From: Aneurinibacillus sp.
GTDB taxonomy: Bacteria; Bacillota; UBA5301; DYFA01
DNA: 62,943 nt
Direction: 5' to 3'
NCBI GenBank assembly: GCA_020725425.1
Contig: DYFA01000032.1
Span: forward strand, 1 to 62,943
Shown here: piece by piece, positions 16,101 to 24,465 of the stretch
Layout: each line of letters opens with the position of its first letter
Numbering within the stretch: the first letter of the stretch is position 1
Notes under the pieces: generated by a model
Told to the model about the DNA's origin: nothing
The model's database searches: none
What the model saw: the letters and a program-made list of their open reading frames with translations, nothing else
Program-made: the position numbers and the translations under genes

Positions 16101-17603
16101 ATGAGTGGCATGCTGGGCAATCTCGCCCTGGGTTTCGGGGCGGCTCTCAGTCCTCTGAACCTGCTGTACGCCTTCTTCGGGGCGCTGGTCGGAACGCTGA
16201 TCGGCGTGCTGCCGGGACTCGGCCCAATTGCCACCATCGCCATGCTGCTGCCGGTGAGCTATGGGCTGGAGCCCCTCACGGCTCTCATTATGCTGGCCGG
16301 GATCTTCTATGGGGCCCAGTATGGCGGCTCAACCACGGCAATCCTGGTCAACATCCCCGGCGAGTCCTCGTCGGTGGTGACCTGCCTGGACGGCTACGCC
16401 TTGGCCCGAAAGGGCCGGGCCGGCCCGGCCCTGGGCATCGCCGCCCTGTCCTCGCTTTTCGCCGGGTTCGTGGCGACGTTCATCATCGCCCTCTTCGGTC
16501 CGGTGCTGGCCGAGTGGGCCCTGAAGTTCGGCCCGGCGGAATACTTTTCCCTCATGGTATTGGGCCTGGTGGCCGCGGTGGTGCTGGCCCACGGCTCGCT
16601 CCTCAAGGCGGTGGCGATGGTCGTCCTTGGGTTGCTCCTCGGGCTCATCGGAACCGACGTCAACTCGGGAACGATGCGGTTCACCTTCGATCTCTACGCC
16701 CTGTCGGATGGCATCGATTTCGTAGTGGTAGCGATGGGGCTCTTCGGGTTCGCAGAGATCATCTCGAACCTCGAGCAGACGAGCGAACGCCAGATCCTGG
16801 CACCGAAGATCCAGGGGGTCTTGCCGACCTGGGACGACTTTCGCCAGTGTTGGAAGGCAGTGCTGAGAGGGACAGCGCTCGGGTCGTTCCTCGGCATCCT
16901 CCCGGGCGGCGGCGCGACGCTGTCTTCATTCGCCGCCTACACTCTGGAGAAAAAGGTGGCCAGGGACCCGTCGCGGTTCGGCGAGGGGGCGATCGAGGGT
17001 GTCGCCGGTCCGGAGGCGGCGAACAACGCCGGCGCCCAGACCTCCTTCATCCCCCTCCTTACACTGGGCATCCCCTCGAACGCGGTGATGGCCTTGATGC
17101 TGGGGGCCATGACTATCCACGGCATCACCCCGGGGCCCCAGGTGATGAGCGAACAGCCGGTGCTCTTCTGGGGCATGATCGCCAGCATGCTGATCGGGAA
17201 CTTGATGCTGGTCCTCCTGAACCTGCCCCTCATAAGTATCTGGGTCCGTCTGCTGTCGGTGCCCTATCGCCTGCTCTATCCCGCGATTCTGCTCCTTTGC
17301 GGCATCGGGATCTACAGCATAAAGGGCAATTCCTTCGATGTCTTCCTGGCGGCGGGTTTCGGGCTTCTCGGGTACGTATTCCGTAAGCTGGATTGCGAGC
17401 CGGCTCCGCTGCTCCTCGGGTTGATCCTCGGACCGATGATGGAGGAGTACCTGCGTCGGGCGATGCTCCTGTCGCAGGGGAACGCCGCGGTCTTCTTCAC
17501 CAGACCCATCAGCCTGGCAATGCTCCTGGCCGCAGCGGTGCTCCTGCTTCTGATCGTGGTTCCGGCCGTCCGGACCAACCGGGAGAAGGCGTTCCAGGGA
17601 TGA
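16101..17603 (+). CDS. tctA: Tripartite tricarboxylate transporter large permease TctA
   Basis: A 500-residue permease with about 12 hydrophobic segments. It shows the family hallmarks GTLIGVLPGLGP near residue 35, YGGSTTAILVNIPGE near residue 75 and, in the second half, LGILPGGGATLSSF and LTLGIPSNAVMALMLGA. GGAGGT lies six bases before the ATG, next to the tctB stop. It forms the channel fed by the TctC binding protein. Confidence 0.95.
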   Translation: MSGMLGNLALGFGAALSPLNLLYAFFGALVGTLIGVLPGLGPIATIAMLLPVSYGLEPLTALIMLAGIFYGAQYGGSTTAILVNIPGESSSVVTCLDGYALARKGRAGPALGIAALSSLFAGFVATFIIALFGPVLAEWALKFGPAEYFSLMVLGLVAAVVLAHGSLLKAVAMVVLGLLLGLIGTDVNSGTMRFTFDLYALSDGIDFVVVAMGLFGFAEIISNLEQTSERQILAPKIQGVLPTWDDFRQCWKAVLRGTALGSFLGILPGGGATLSSFAAYTLEKKVARDPSRFGEGAIEGVAGPEAANNAGAQTSFIPLLTLGIPSNAVMALMLGAMTIHGITPGPQVMSEQPVLFWGMIASMLIGNLMLVLLNLPLISIWVRLLSVPYRLLYPAILLLCGIGIYSIKGNSFDVFLAAGFGLLGYVFRKLDCEPAPLLLGLILGPMMEEYLRRAMLLSQGNAAVFFTRPISLAMLLAAAVLLLLIVVPAVRTNREKAFQG

Positions 17604-17676
17604 GGGTTTCCGGAACGAGGCGATTGTCTTAGGTCTAGAAGAACGTTCCAGTTTCGAAGAGAAGGAGGCAAAGCTG

Positions 17677-18663
17677 ATGAAGAGAGCGTTCAGAATCCCC
17701 GTCGCCGTCGTGGTCCTGGCCGTTGTGGTCCTCAGCGTCACCGGGGTGGGTCTCGCCAAGGACGACTACCCTGCGAAGCCGGTCCGGATGATTGTGGCTT
17801 TCTCGCCGGGCGGTGCGACCGACATCATTGCCCGCATCGTGTCCCAGAAGCTCTCCGAACGGCTCGGCCAGCCGGTCGTGGTCGAGAACAAGCCTGGGGC
17901 CACCGGCATCATCGGTACGGAGATGGTGGCCAAGTCACCGGCAGACGGCTACACCCTGCTCATGGTTACGGCGGGCACCCACGCCATCAACGCCAGCCTC
18001 TACAGCAAGCTTCCCTACGACCCGGTGAAGGACTTCACCCACGTGGTCTGGGTGGCCAACGCCCCCAACGTCCTCGTCGTCAACGCCTCCAACCCAATCA
18101 ACTCGGTGAAGGAGCTCATCGAGGCGGCTAAGAAAAAGCCGGGGCAGCTCACCTTCGGTTCAGCCGGCAGCGGCAGCACACTCCACCTAGCCGGCGAACT
18201 CTTTAAAAGCATGGCCGGGGTGGACATCGTCCACGTGCCGTATAAGGGCGGCGCCCCCGCCATGACCGACCTCTTGGGCGGCCAGATCGCGATGATGTTC
18301 GACAGCATCTCGCAGGCCGTGCCGCACATCAACGCCGGAAAGTTGAAGGCCCTCGGTGTGACGAGCGCCACCCGCTCGTTGGCTCTGCCGAACATTCCGA
18401 CTATCGCCGAGGCCGGCGTTCCCGGTTATGAAGCCATGGCCTGGTTCGGCGTGGTCGCTCCGGCCAAGCTCCCCAAGCCGATCCTCGACAAGCTGAACAA
18501 GGAAATCAACGTCGTCCTCCAACTGCCCGAGGTGGTCGACCGGCTGAGGGAGCTGGGTACCGAACCGGTGGGCGGCTCGCCAGCCAAGTTCACCGCCCAC
18601 GTCGAAGCCGAGGTCGCCAAGTGGGCGAAGGTCGTCAAGGAGAGCGGGGCCCAGGTCAACTGA
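17677..18663 (+). CDS. tctC: Tripartite tricarboxylate transporter substrate-binding protein TctC
   Basis: A 328-residue extracytoplasmic solute receptor (Bug/TctC family) with a signal peptide over residues 1-27. The mature N-terminus has the signature YPAKPVRMIVAFSPGGATD, and DYPAKP and GGAPAMTDLLGGQI are also typical. GAAGGAGG stands before the ATG. Family members bind carboxylates through a conserved loop; the exact ligand cannot be read from sequence. In this operon glycerate, tartronate or a related hydroxyacid would fit. Confidence 0.93.
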   Translation: MKRAFRIPVAVVVLAVVVLSVTGVGLAKDDYPAKPVRMIVAFSPGGATDIIARIVSQKLSERLGQPVVVENKPGATGIIGTEMVAKSPADGYTLLMVTAGTHAINASLYSKLPYDPVKDFTHVVWVANAPNVLVVNASNPINSVKELIEAAKKKPGQLTFGSAGSGSTLHLAGELFKSMAGVDIVHVPYKGGAPAMTDLLGGQIAMMFDSISQAVPHINAGKLKALGVTSATRSLALPNIPTIAEAGVPGYEAMAWFGVVAPAKLPKPILDKLNKEINVVLQLPEVVDRLRELGTEPVGGSPAKFTAHVEAEVAKWAKVVKESGAQVN

Positions 18664-18692
18664 CAGGAATCCTGTCTGAAAGGATAATCGTC

Positions 18693-19658
18693 ATGGCCAA
18701 GGTCGTCATCGTGCAGCCGATCCGCAGCGAAGGAATCGATCTTCTCCTCAAGAACGGCTTTGAAGTCAGGCAACTCGCGGACCGAAGCCTCGACAGCCTC
18801 AAACGGGAGGTGGCGGACGCCGACGCCATGCTCGTCCGGGACGCTCGGATCCCCCGGGAAGTGATCGAGTGCGGGAAGAAGCTGAAGGTCATTTCCCGGC
18901 ACGGGGCCGGCCTTGAGAACATCGACGTCGACGCTGCCACCGAGCACGGCATCCAGGTCACCAATACCCCCGTCGCCAACAGCACCTCCGTCGCCGAGCA
19001 CGTCCTCGGACTCATCCTCAGCCTGGCCAAGAACCTGCAGATCATGGACCGGGCGGTCAGGGACGGCCGCTTCGAGATCCGGCACCAGCGCTACGGCCTG
19101 GAACTCGAGGGGAAGACCCTCGGCATTATCGGCCTGGGCCGGATCGGACGCCGGCTGGCGGCTAAAGCCGCCCTGGGCCTGGGGATGAAGGTGTTGGGGT
19201 ACGACCCCTACGCCGATCCGGCAGCTCTCGATCCCGCCATCCTTGAGGTGACGGGTGACTGGGACCGGGTCTTCCAGGAGTCCGATTTTGTCTCCCTGAA
19301 CCTGCCGCTTACCGAAAAGACCCGGGGGATAGTGGGCAAGCGCGACTTCGCGCTGATGAAAAGGACCGCCTTCTTCATCAACTGCTCCCGGGGCCAGGTC
19401 GTGGTGGAGGGAGATCTTATCGAGGCGCTCCAAGAAGGGCTGATCGCCGGGGCCGGTCTCGACGTCTACGAGACCGACCCCCCCTCCCCCGACAACCCGC
19501 TCCTCAAGATGGAGAATACTGTGCTGACCCCGCACTCCGCGGCTCACACCGAGGAGGCGATGGTCAACATGGCCGTCCACGCCGCTCAAGGCATCGTCGA
19601 GGTCCTGAACGGGCGCCCCCCCACCTGGCCGGTGAACAAGGTTCGGAGCCGGGACTGA
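18693..19658 (+). CDS. D-isomer specific 2-hydroxyacid dehydrogenase
   Basis: A 321-residue NAD-dependent dehydrogenase of the SerA/GhrB superfamily. The nucleotide fold begins at GIIGLGRIGRRLAAK, the catalytic arginine is in NCSRGQVV, and the catalytic histidine in PHSAAHTEEA. There is no ACT domain, so a glyoxylate/hydroxypyruvate reductase or similar role is more likely than serine synthesis. It is followed two bases later by glycerate 2-kinase. Hydroxypyruvate or tartronate semialdehyde reduction to glycerate would link the two (inference). A small perfect inverted repeat GACAGG-AAT-CCTGTC lies at 18662-18676, in the leader. Confidence 0.9.
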   Translation: MAKVVIVQPIRSEGIDLLLKNGFEVRQLADRSLDSLKREVADADAMLVRDARIPREVIECGKKLKVISRHGAGLENIDVDAATEHGIQVTNTPVANSTSVAEHVLGLILSLAKNLQIMDRAVRDGRFEIRHQRYGLELEGKTLGIIGLGRIGRRLAAKAALGLGMKVLGYDPYADPAALDPAILEVTGDWDRVFQESDFVSLNLPLTEKTRGIVGKRDFALMKRTAFFINCSRGQVVVEGDLIEALQEGLIAGAGLDVYETDPPSPDNPLLKMENTVLTPHSAAHTEEAMVNMAVHAAQGIVEVLNGRPPTWPVNKVRSRD

Positions 19659-19660
19659 AC

Positions 19661-21034
19661 ATGAAGGACACCGTGGAAGCATTGCCGTTGATCAAGAACT
19701 ACGCCGAACTCATCTCCCACGGCCAGGCGGGCGTCCGCCGGGATGCCCTGGAGATCGTGGAGGCCGGGATCCGGGGGGCCGACCCGGGACGCGGGACGCG
19801 CAACCTCGTCAAGCTTGACGGGGAGGTTCTCCGGGTGGGCAACCGGACCTACGACCTGCGACAGGTGGACCACATCTACGTCGTCGGCGCGGGGAAGGGG
19901 TCCTTCCCGATCGCTGCGGCGCTTGAGGAGATCCTCGGCCCCCGGATCACCCGGGGCGTAGTGGTCGTCAAAAACGGCGAGCAGCGCCGCCTCGCGCGGA
20001 TCGAAATCCTCGAAGCCGGCCATCCCCTGCCGGACGAAAACAGCGTCTCGGGGGCCAGACAGATCCTCGAACTAGCCGAGCTGGCGGGGCCGCGGGACCT
20101 CGTCTTCGCCGTGTTCACCGGCGGCGCCTCGGCCCTGGCCATCCTTCCGCCGGCCGGCATCGGACTTCAGGAGATCCAGGAGTTGACCGACCTCCTGCTC
20201 AAGTGCGGGGCGCCCATCGACAGAATCAACGCTGTGCGAAAGCACCTCTGCCAGCTCAAAGGGGGGCGGCTGGTCGCCCGGATCCAGCCGGCCGAAGCCA
20301 TCACCCTCACCCTGGACACGGCACCCGAGAACATGCCCTGGCCAGACATGTGTCTGGCTGACCCCTCGACTTTCCAGGACGCCGTCGACATCCTGCGCCA
20401 CTATGATCTTTGGGAGAGGGTCGCCCCTTCCATCCAGGCCTACTTGTTGGAGGGGGTCGCCCGACCCGAGCGGGAGACCGTCAAGAGCCTGGCCGGTATG
20501 AAGGCGGTCCTCTTCAGTGTGGGCGACCCGGTCGGCGCCTGCGAAGCAGCGGCGGACCGGTCCCGCGCCCTCGGCTACCGTCCGGTGATTCTCTCTACCA
20601 GGATCGAAGGCGAAGCCAAGGACCTCGGGATCTTCCTGGCCGGCGTAGCCAGGGAGATCCTGAAGGCGGGCCGCCCGTTCCAGCCGCCGTGTGCCCTGAT
20701 CTCCGGCGGGGAGACGACGGTTACCATCGGTGACACCTGCGGGAGCGGCGGCCCCAACCAGGAGACGGTGCTCGGTTTCGCCCGACACTTGAGTTGCCTG
20801 GCCGACGTGGCCTGCATCGCGGTGGACACCGATGGGACGGACGGGCCCACCGATGCTGCAGGGGGCGTCGCGGACGGGCTGACCTTCGAGCGCGCCCGGG
20901 AGGCCGGCCTGAACCTGGAGGAATATCTCAAGACCCATAACACGCTGGAAGCCCTCGGCCGGTTGAACGATCTGGTCGTCACAGGCCATACCGGCACCAA
21001 CGTGATGAACCTGAGAGTGGTGCTGATCAGATGA
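19661..21034 (+). CDS. Glycerate 2-kinase (MOFRL family)
   Basis: A 457-residue kinase of the GckA/TtuD family that converts D-glycerate to 2-phosphoglycerate. The N-terminal DUF4147 domain carries VVGAGKGSFPIA and VFTGGASAL. The C-terminal MOFRL domain carries LISGGETTVTIGDTCG and DTDGTDGPTDAAGG. It lies between a 2-hydroxyacid dehydrogenase and an enolase-like gene, so the operon appears to run from an imported acid through glycerate to 2-phosphoglycerate. Confidence 0.93.
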   Translation: MKDTVEALPLIKNYAELISHGQAGVRRDALEIVEAGIRGADPGRGTRNLVKLDGEVLRVGNRTYDLRQVDHIYVVGAGKGSFPIAAALEEILGPRITRGVVVVKNGEQRRLARIEILEAGHPLPDENSVSGARQILELAELAGPRDLVFAVFTGGASALAILPPAGIGLQEIQELTDLLLKCGAPIDRINAVRKHLCQLKGGRLVARIQPAEAITLTLDTAPENMPWPDMCLADPSTFQDAVDILRHYDLWERVAPSIQAYLLEGVARPERETVKSLAGMKAVLFSVGDPVGACEAAADRSRALGYRPVILSTRIEGEAKDLGIFLAGVAREILKAGRPFQPPCALISGGETTVTIGDTCGSGGPNQETVLGFARHLSCLADVACIAVDTDGTDGPTDAAGGVADGLTFERAREAGLNLEEYLKTHNTLEALGRLNDLVVTGHTGTNVMNLRVVLIR

Positions 21035-21261
21035 GCTACGAACTCGAGCATCTGGGTGTCATGACGAGCGACCCGGCAGCGCTCGCCGCCTGGTATTGCT
21101 GGGTTTTCGGTTTCGAAATAGTCCTAAGGAGCGACACGAGCCCACCTGCTTTCTTCCTGGCCGGCGGGGGCGGTTCGATGCTGGAGATATGTCCTTGGAA
21201 AGAGGGTGTCCGGGCCTTGAGCACAGGAACGAGGTGGACGCGGTGGGCGACACGATTCTGA
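21031..21261 (+). pseudogene. VOC/glyoxalase family remnant
   Basis: The first 60 residues match the start of VOC proteins (LEHLGVMTSDPAALAAWYCW, then a beta strand ending in MLEICPWKE). The usual second half, with the remaining metal ligands, is missing; the frame runs into unrelated sequence that overlaps the start of the enolase-like gene. It overlaps the kinase stop by four bases and still has a plausible start. I read it as the N-terminal half of a gene cut off when the enolase-like gene was joined. Confidence 0.65.
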
Positions 21262-22505
21262 GCATTGAGGCGCTCGAGATTCTAAGCGGTACCGGCCGGC
21301 CGACGGTGGGCGTGGTTCTGGTCACGACCGGAGGCCTCTTCGTCGAGGCGTCGGTTCCGAGTGGGACGTCTAAAGGCAAGTACGAGGCCTGGGAGTTGCA
21401 TGACGGGGGGGCGCGGTACCGGGGGCTTGGGGTGCAGGTTGCAGTGGAGAATGTCAATCGCCTGATCGCTCCCCGGTTATGCGGACTTGAGGTCGGCGAT
21501 CACAGACGGATCGACAACTTGCTCATCCAGCTGGACGGAACGGAGAACAAGCGACGCCTGGGGGCCAACGCCATCCTGGCCGTCTCGTTGGCTGTCGCCA
21601 AGGCAGCAGCGGCCACCTCCGGGCATCCGCTCTACGTTCACCTCGGGGGGGAGAAAGCCACGCTGCTGCCCGTTCCCGTGGCGACCGTTCTGGCGGGGGG
21701 TAAACACTCCCCTTCGCTCCTGCCGTTTGAGGACTACATGTTCGTGATGAACGGCTTTGATCGTTTCTCTGAGGCGGTGGAAGGGCTGGTCGAAGCCAGG
21801 TACTGTCTGGCAAGGCTCGTTGCGGAACGCTTCGGTAATGTCCCGGAAGAAGGCGGAGCATTGGCGCCGCCCCTCCGAACGACGGAGGAGGCCTTCGACG
21901 TGATGCTCGAGGCGGCAGACCGAGCGGGGGTGGGAGACCGGGTGAGCCTCGGCCTGGACGTGGCTGGAAGCGACCTGTTTATCCCGGAGTCGCGGCGGTA
22001 TCGGGCGGCCGGGTGGGAGCTCACTGCGGACGCCCTGACGGAGTACCTTCTCAGGCTCACCGGACAGTACCCGCTTACCTTCATAGAGGATCCGTTCGAG
22101 CAAGACGACTTCGACAGGTTCGCCCGTCTGACCGCAACCCTGGCCGGCAAGCAGGTCGTAGGTGATGATCTCTTCGCCACCAATCTGAGCAGGATTAAGA
22201 TGGGAATAGAGAAGAAGGCGTGCAATACGCTGCTTCTGAAGATCAACCAGATCGGGACGGTCAGCGAGGCCCTGGACGCGGGGCAGTTAGCTGTCACCAG
22301 CGGCTACGACGTGGTTGTCTCCCTCAGATCGAGCGATACTACGGACAGCTTCATCGCTGACCTGGCAGTCGCTCTTGGGGCGAGGCAAATCAAGCTGGGG
22401 TCACCGGTGCGCGGCGAGCGGAACGCGAAATACAACCGACTGCTTTGGATCGAGCACGAACTCGGCCGGGAGGCGCGTTTCGCCGGCCGGCGCCGCTCGG
22501 GGTGA
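21243..22505 (+). CDS. Divergent enolase paralogue
   Basis: A 420-residue, full-length enolase homologue. N-terminal and barrel motifs are clear: ASVPSG, LDGTENKRRLGANAILAVSL, LTFIEDPFEQDD, VGDDLF, LLKINQIGT. The metal ligands and catalytic lysines appear kept (D in GLDVAGSD, E in FIEDP, D in GDDLF, K in LLKIN, K in QIKLG). The substrate-binding SHRSGETED motif is changed to SLRSSDTTD, losing its histidine, and the QEFMI block reads FEDYMFV. The GTG at 21243 is the probable start. It follows glycerate 2-kinase, whose product is enolase's substrate. It may be a modified enolase or have a new lyase role. Confidence 0.82.
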   Translation: MGDTILSIEALEILSGTGRPTVGVVLVTTGGLFVEASVPSGTSKGKYEAWELHDGGARYRGLGVQVAVENVNRLIAPRLCGLEVGDHRRIDNLLIQLDGTENKRRLGANAILAVSLAVAKAAAATSGHPLYVHLGGEKATLLPVPVATVLAGGKHSPSLLPFEDYMFVMNGFDRFSEAVEGLVEARYCLARLVAERFGNVPEEGGALAPPLRTTEEAFDVMLEAADRAGVGDRVSLGLDVAGSDLFIPESRRYRAAGWELTADALTEYLLRLTGQYPLTFIEDPFEQDDFDRFARLTATLAGKQVVGDDLFATNLSRIKMGIEKKACNTLLLKINQIGTVSEALDAGQLAVTSGYDVVVSLRSSDTTDSFIADLAVALGARQIKLGSPVRGERNAKYNRLLWIEHELGREARFAGRRRSG

Positions 22506-22532
22506 CACGGCGCCAGAGCTGGACATTCCAGA

Positions 22533-22949
22533 TTGGCAGAACCTGGTGGAGTTCATCCACGACTCAGACGCCGGTCCGGCATTGACGCTCAACGGGTGCG
22601 CGGCGTCGGCGTCGGGGTTCCGGGAGTGGTGAAGGAAGGGGGACTGGTGGAGTGGGCGCCGGCGCTTCAGTGGCGGAACCTGCCTCTGCTGGCCAGGTTG
22701 AGGGAGACCCTGCACTACCCGGTTTACGTCGAGAACGACGTGAACCTCCTGGCACTTGGCGAGTACTGGTACGGGAGCGGCCAGGGGGCGGAGATACGAG
22801 GGCTTCGGTTGGTAATCGTGCTGGGAGGAGGCGTATCCCGGAGCGCCGATCTTTTCCGCGACCGGTTGGTCGAGCTCTGCGCCCCCGTCCTCCAGACGAT
22901 GCCCCGTCTCGAAGTGTCGGCGCTGGGAGCCTCTGGGCCCGGTGACTGA
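22533..22949 (+). pseudogene. ROK family sugar kinase/regulator remnant
   Basis: The frame holds two ROK blocks fused together. First comes GVGVGVPGVV followed by a stretch to VYVENDVNLLALGEYWYGSG, the central phosphate-binding and catalytic region. Then, without the 80 to 100 residues that normally follow (including the zinc-binding GHM..CxCG motif), comes the late block IVLGGGVSRSADL. The N-terminal third is also missing. It cannot fold as an active ROK protein. The 22950-23029 stretch to the convergent mutase gene shows nothing further. Confidence 0.7.
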
Positions 22950-23029
22950 GGAAGTGCCCGTCTCGGTCCTGCAACTCCATCCTGATCTGACGGTCGTGCT
23001 CGACCAGGAGGCCGCCTCCGGGGTGAGGA

Positions 23030-24460
23030 CTACTCTGGCGGCGGAGGAGCGTACTTCAGCCACACTTCGTCCACCAGTGCCTTGACCTTCGGGATGGCTC
23101 CCAGGAACCGGTCCTTGATGTCGTCCAGAATTGATCGGTCCCTGGCCTCGAAGCGCAGGGTGAGGAGGGGCTCGGTGACGGAGACCCGGAGGAGGCCCCA
23201 GCCATCGGGCCACTCGGCGCGGACGCCGTCCAGGAGGCTGAGTTGGCAGTCGTCGCGGGCGCGGAGGGCAGAGGCGAGGGTGGAGAGGAGTTCGGCCTGG
23301 TCCGAGTCGTGGTAGGGGAGGCGGATGTCCGGCGTGGTGAAGTAGGCGGGGAGCTGGGAGACGAGCCGGGCCAGACTGCCGCCGTTCTCCCGGACCAGGT
23401 CGGCGACGAGGAGGGCGGCGAAGAGGCCGTCGTCCCCGCCCAGCCTGGCGAAGAAGAAGTGTCCGCTGATCTCCCCGGCGAAGACCGCCCCTTCCTTGAG
23501 CAGGGTGGTCTTGATGAAGGCGTGGCCGGACTTCTCCATCAGGGGTATCCCGCCGGCCTCCCGGACCGTTTCCGGGACGAGGGTCGAGCACTTGAGGTCG
23601 AAGACGACCTTCCCGCCGGGATTGGCCTGGAGGAGGTGGCGGGCCAGGAGGGCGATCATCTGGTCGCTCGGCACCACCCGGCCGCGCTCGTCGACGAAGG
23701 CCACCCGGTCGCCGTCCCCGTCGAAGGCGACGCCCAGGGTGGCATCTTCTTCGGGGACTTTCCGGCAGAGCGCCGCCAGGTTGGCGGCGATAGCGGGGTT
23801 GGGTTCCCGGTTGGGGAAGGCCCCGTCCTCCTCGGAGAAGAGACGGCGCACGTCGTAGCCGAGCTCCGCGAAGAGTTCGGGAGCGATCCGGCTGTAGCAG
23901 CCGTTGCCGCAGTCCAGGACGACCCGCGTCTGGTCGGGGGGGATCGGGTTCGGGGGAACTGGGAGAGTTCCGGCGTGCTCGTCCCGGATGCCGCTCAGGG
24001 TCGCCTTGAGGTGATCCCGGTAGTCGGGGAGGAGGTCGAGGGTGACCAGGGTGCCGCCGGGGCGCTCGGCGAAGCTCCGCTGTTCGATCAGGGTTTGGAG
24101 GCGGACGATCTCCTCCTCGGTGATCGGCCAGTCGCCGAGGGTGATCTTGAAGCCGTTGTATCTGGCGGGGTTGTGCGAGGCGGTCACCATCACGCCGCCC
24201 GGGATCGCCAGCTGCCGCTTGGCGAAGTAGAAGGCGGGAGTGGGAAGGATCCCCAGGTCGACGATCTGGCAGCCCGTCTCGAAAAGGCCGGTGAGAAGCC
24301 CCTGTTTGAGGGCGGGAGTGCTGACGCGGACGTCGCCGCCGACCGCGACCGGCCCGCCGCCGAGGACGGTGCCGACGGCGCGGCCGAGGTCTGCGGCGAA
24401 CTGGACGGTGAGCTCGTCGGGGTAGACGCCCCGGATGTCGCAAGCCTTGAAGATACTCAT
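23030..24460 (-). CDS. Phosphomannomutase/phosphoglucomutase
   Basis: A 476-residue alpha-D-phosphohexomutase. The phosphoserine loop is MVTASHNPARYNG, the metal loop is GVAFDGDGDRVAF, the sugar loop is in AGEISGHFFF, and a C-terminal phosphate-binding domain follows. It starts with FKACDIRGVYP, the usual N-terminus of bacterial PMM/PGM. It is the last gene of the minus-strand sugar operon, five bases after the FGGY kinase. It may serve the sugar pathway or simply be carried by the operon for cell-wall sugar supply. Confidence 0.9.
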   Translation of the reverse strand: MSIFKACDIRGVYPDELTVQFAADLGRAVGTVLGGGPVAVGGDVRVSTPALKQGLLTGLFETGCQIVDLGILPTPAFYFAKRQLAIPGGVMVTASHNPARYNGFKITLGDWPITEEEIVRLQTLIEQRSFAERPGGTLVTLDLLPDYRDHLKATLSGIRDEHAGTLPVPPNPIPPDQTRVVLDCGNGCYSRIAPELFAELGYDVRRLFSEEDGAFPNREPNPAIAANLAALCRKVPEEDATLGVAFDGDGDRVAFVDERGRVVPSDQMIALLARHLLQANPGGKVVFDLKCSTLVPETVREAGGIPLMEKSGHAFIKTTLLKEGAVFAGEISGHFFFARLGGDDGLFAALLVADLVRENGGSLARLVSQLPAYFTTPDIRLPYHDSDQAELLSTLASALRARDDCQLSLLDGVRAEWPDGWGLLRVSVTEPLLTLRFEARDRSILDDIKDRFLGAIPKVKALVDEVWLKYAPPPPE

Positions 24461-24465
24461 GCGGC

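Noticed and set aside
18426-19682. A 418-codon minus-strand open frame
   Set aside because: Antisense to tctC and the hydroxyacid dehydrogenase, without recognisable domains.
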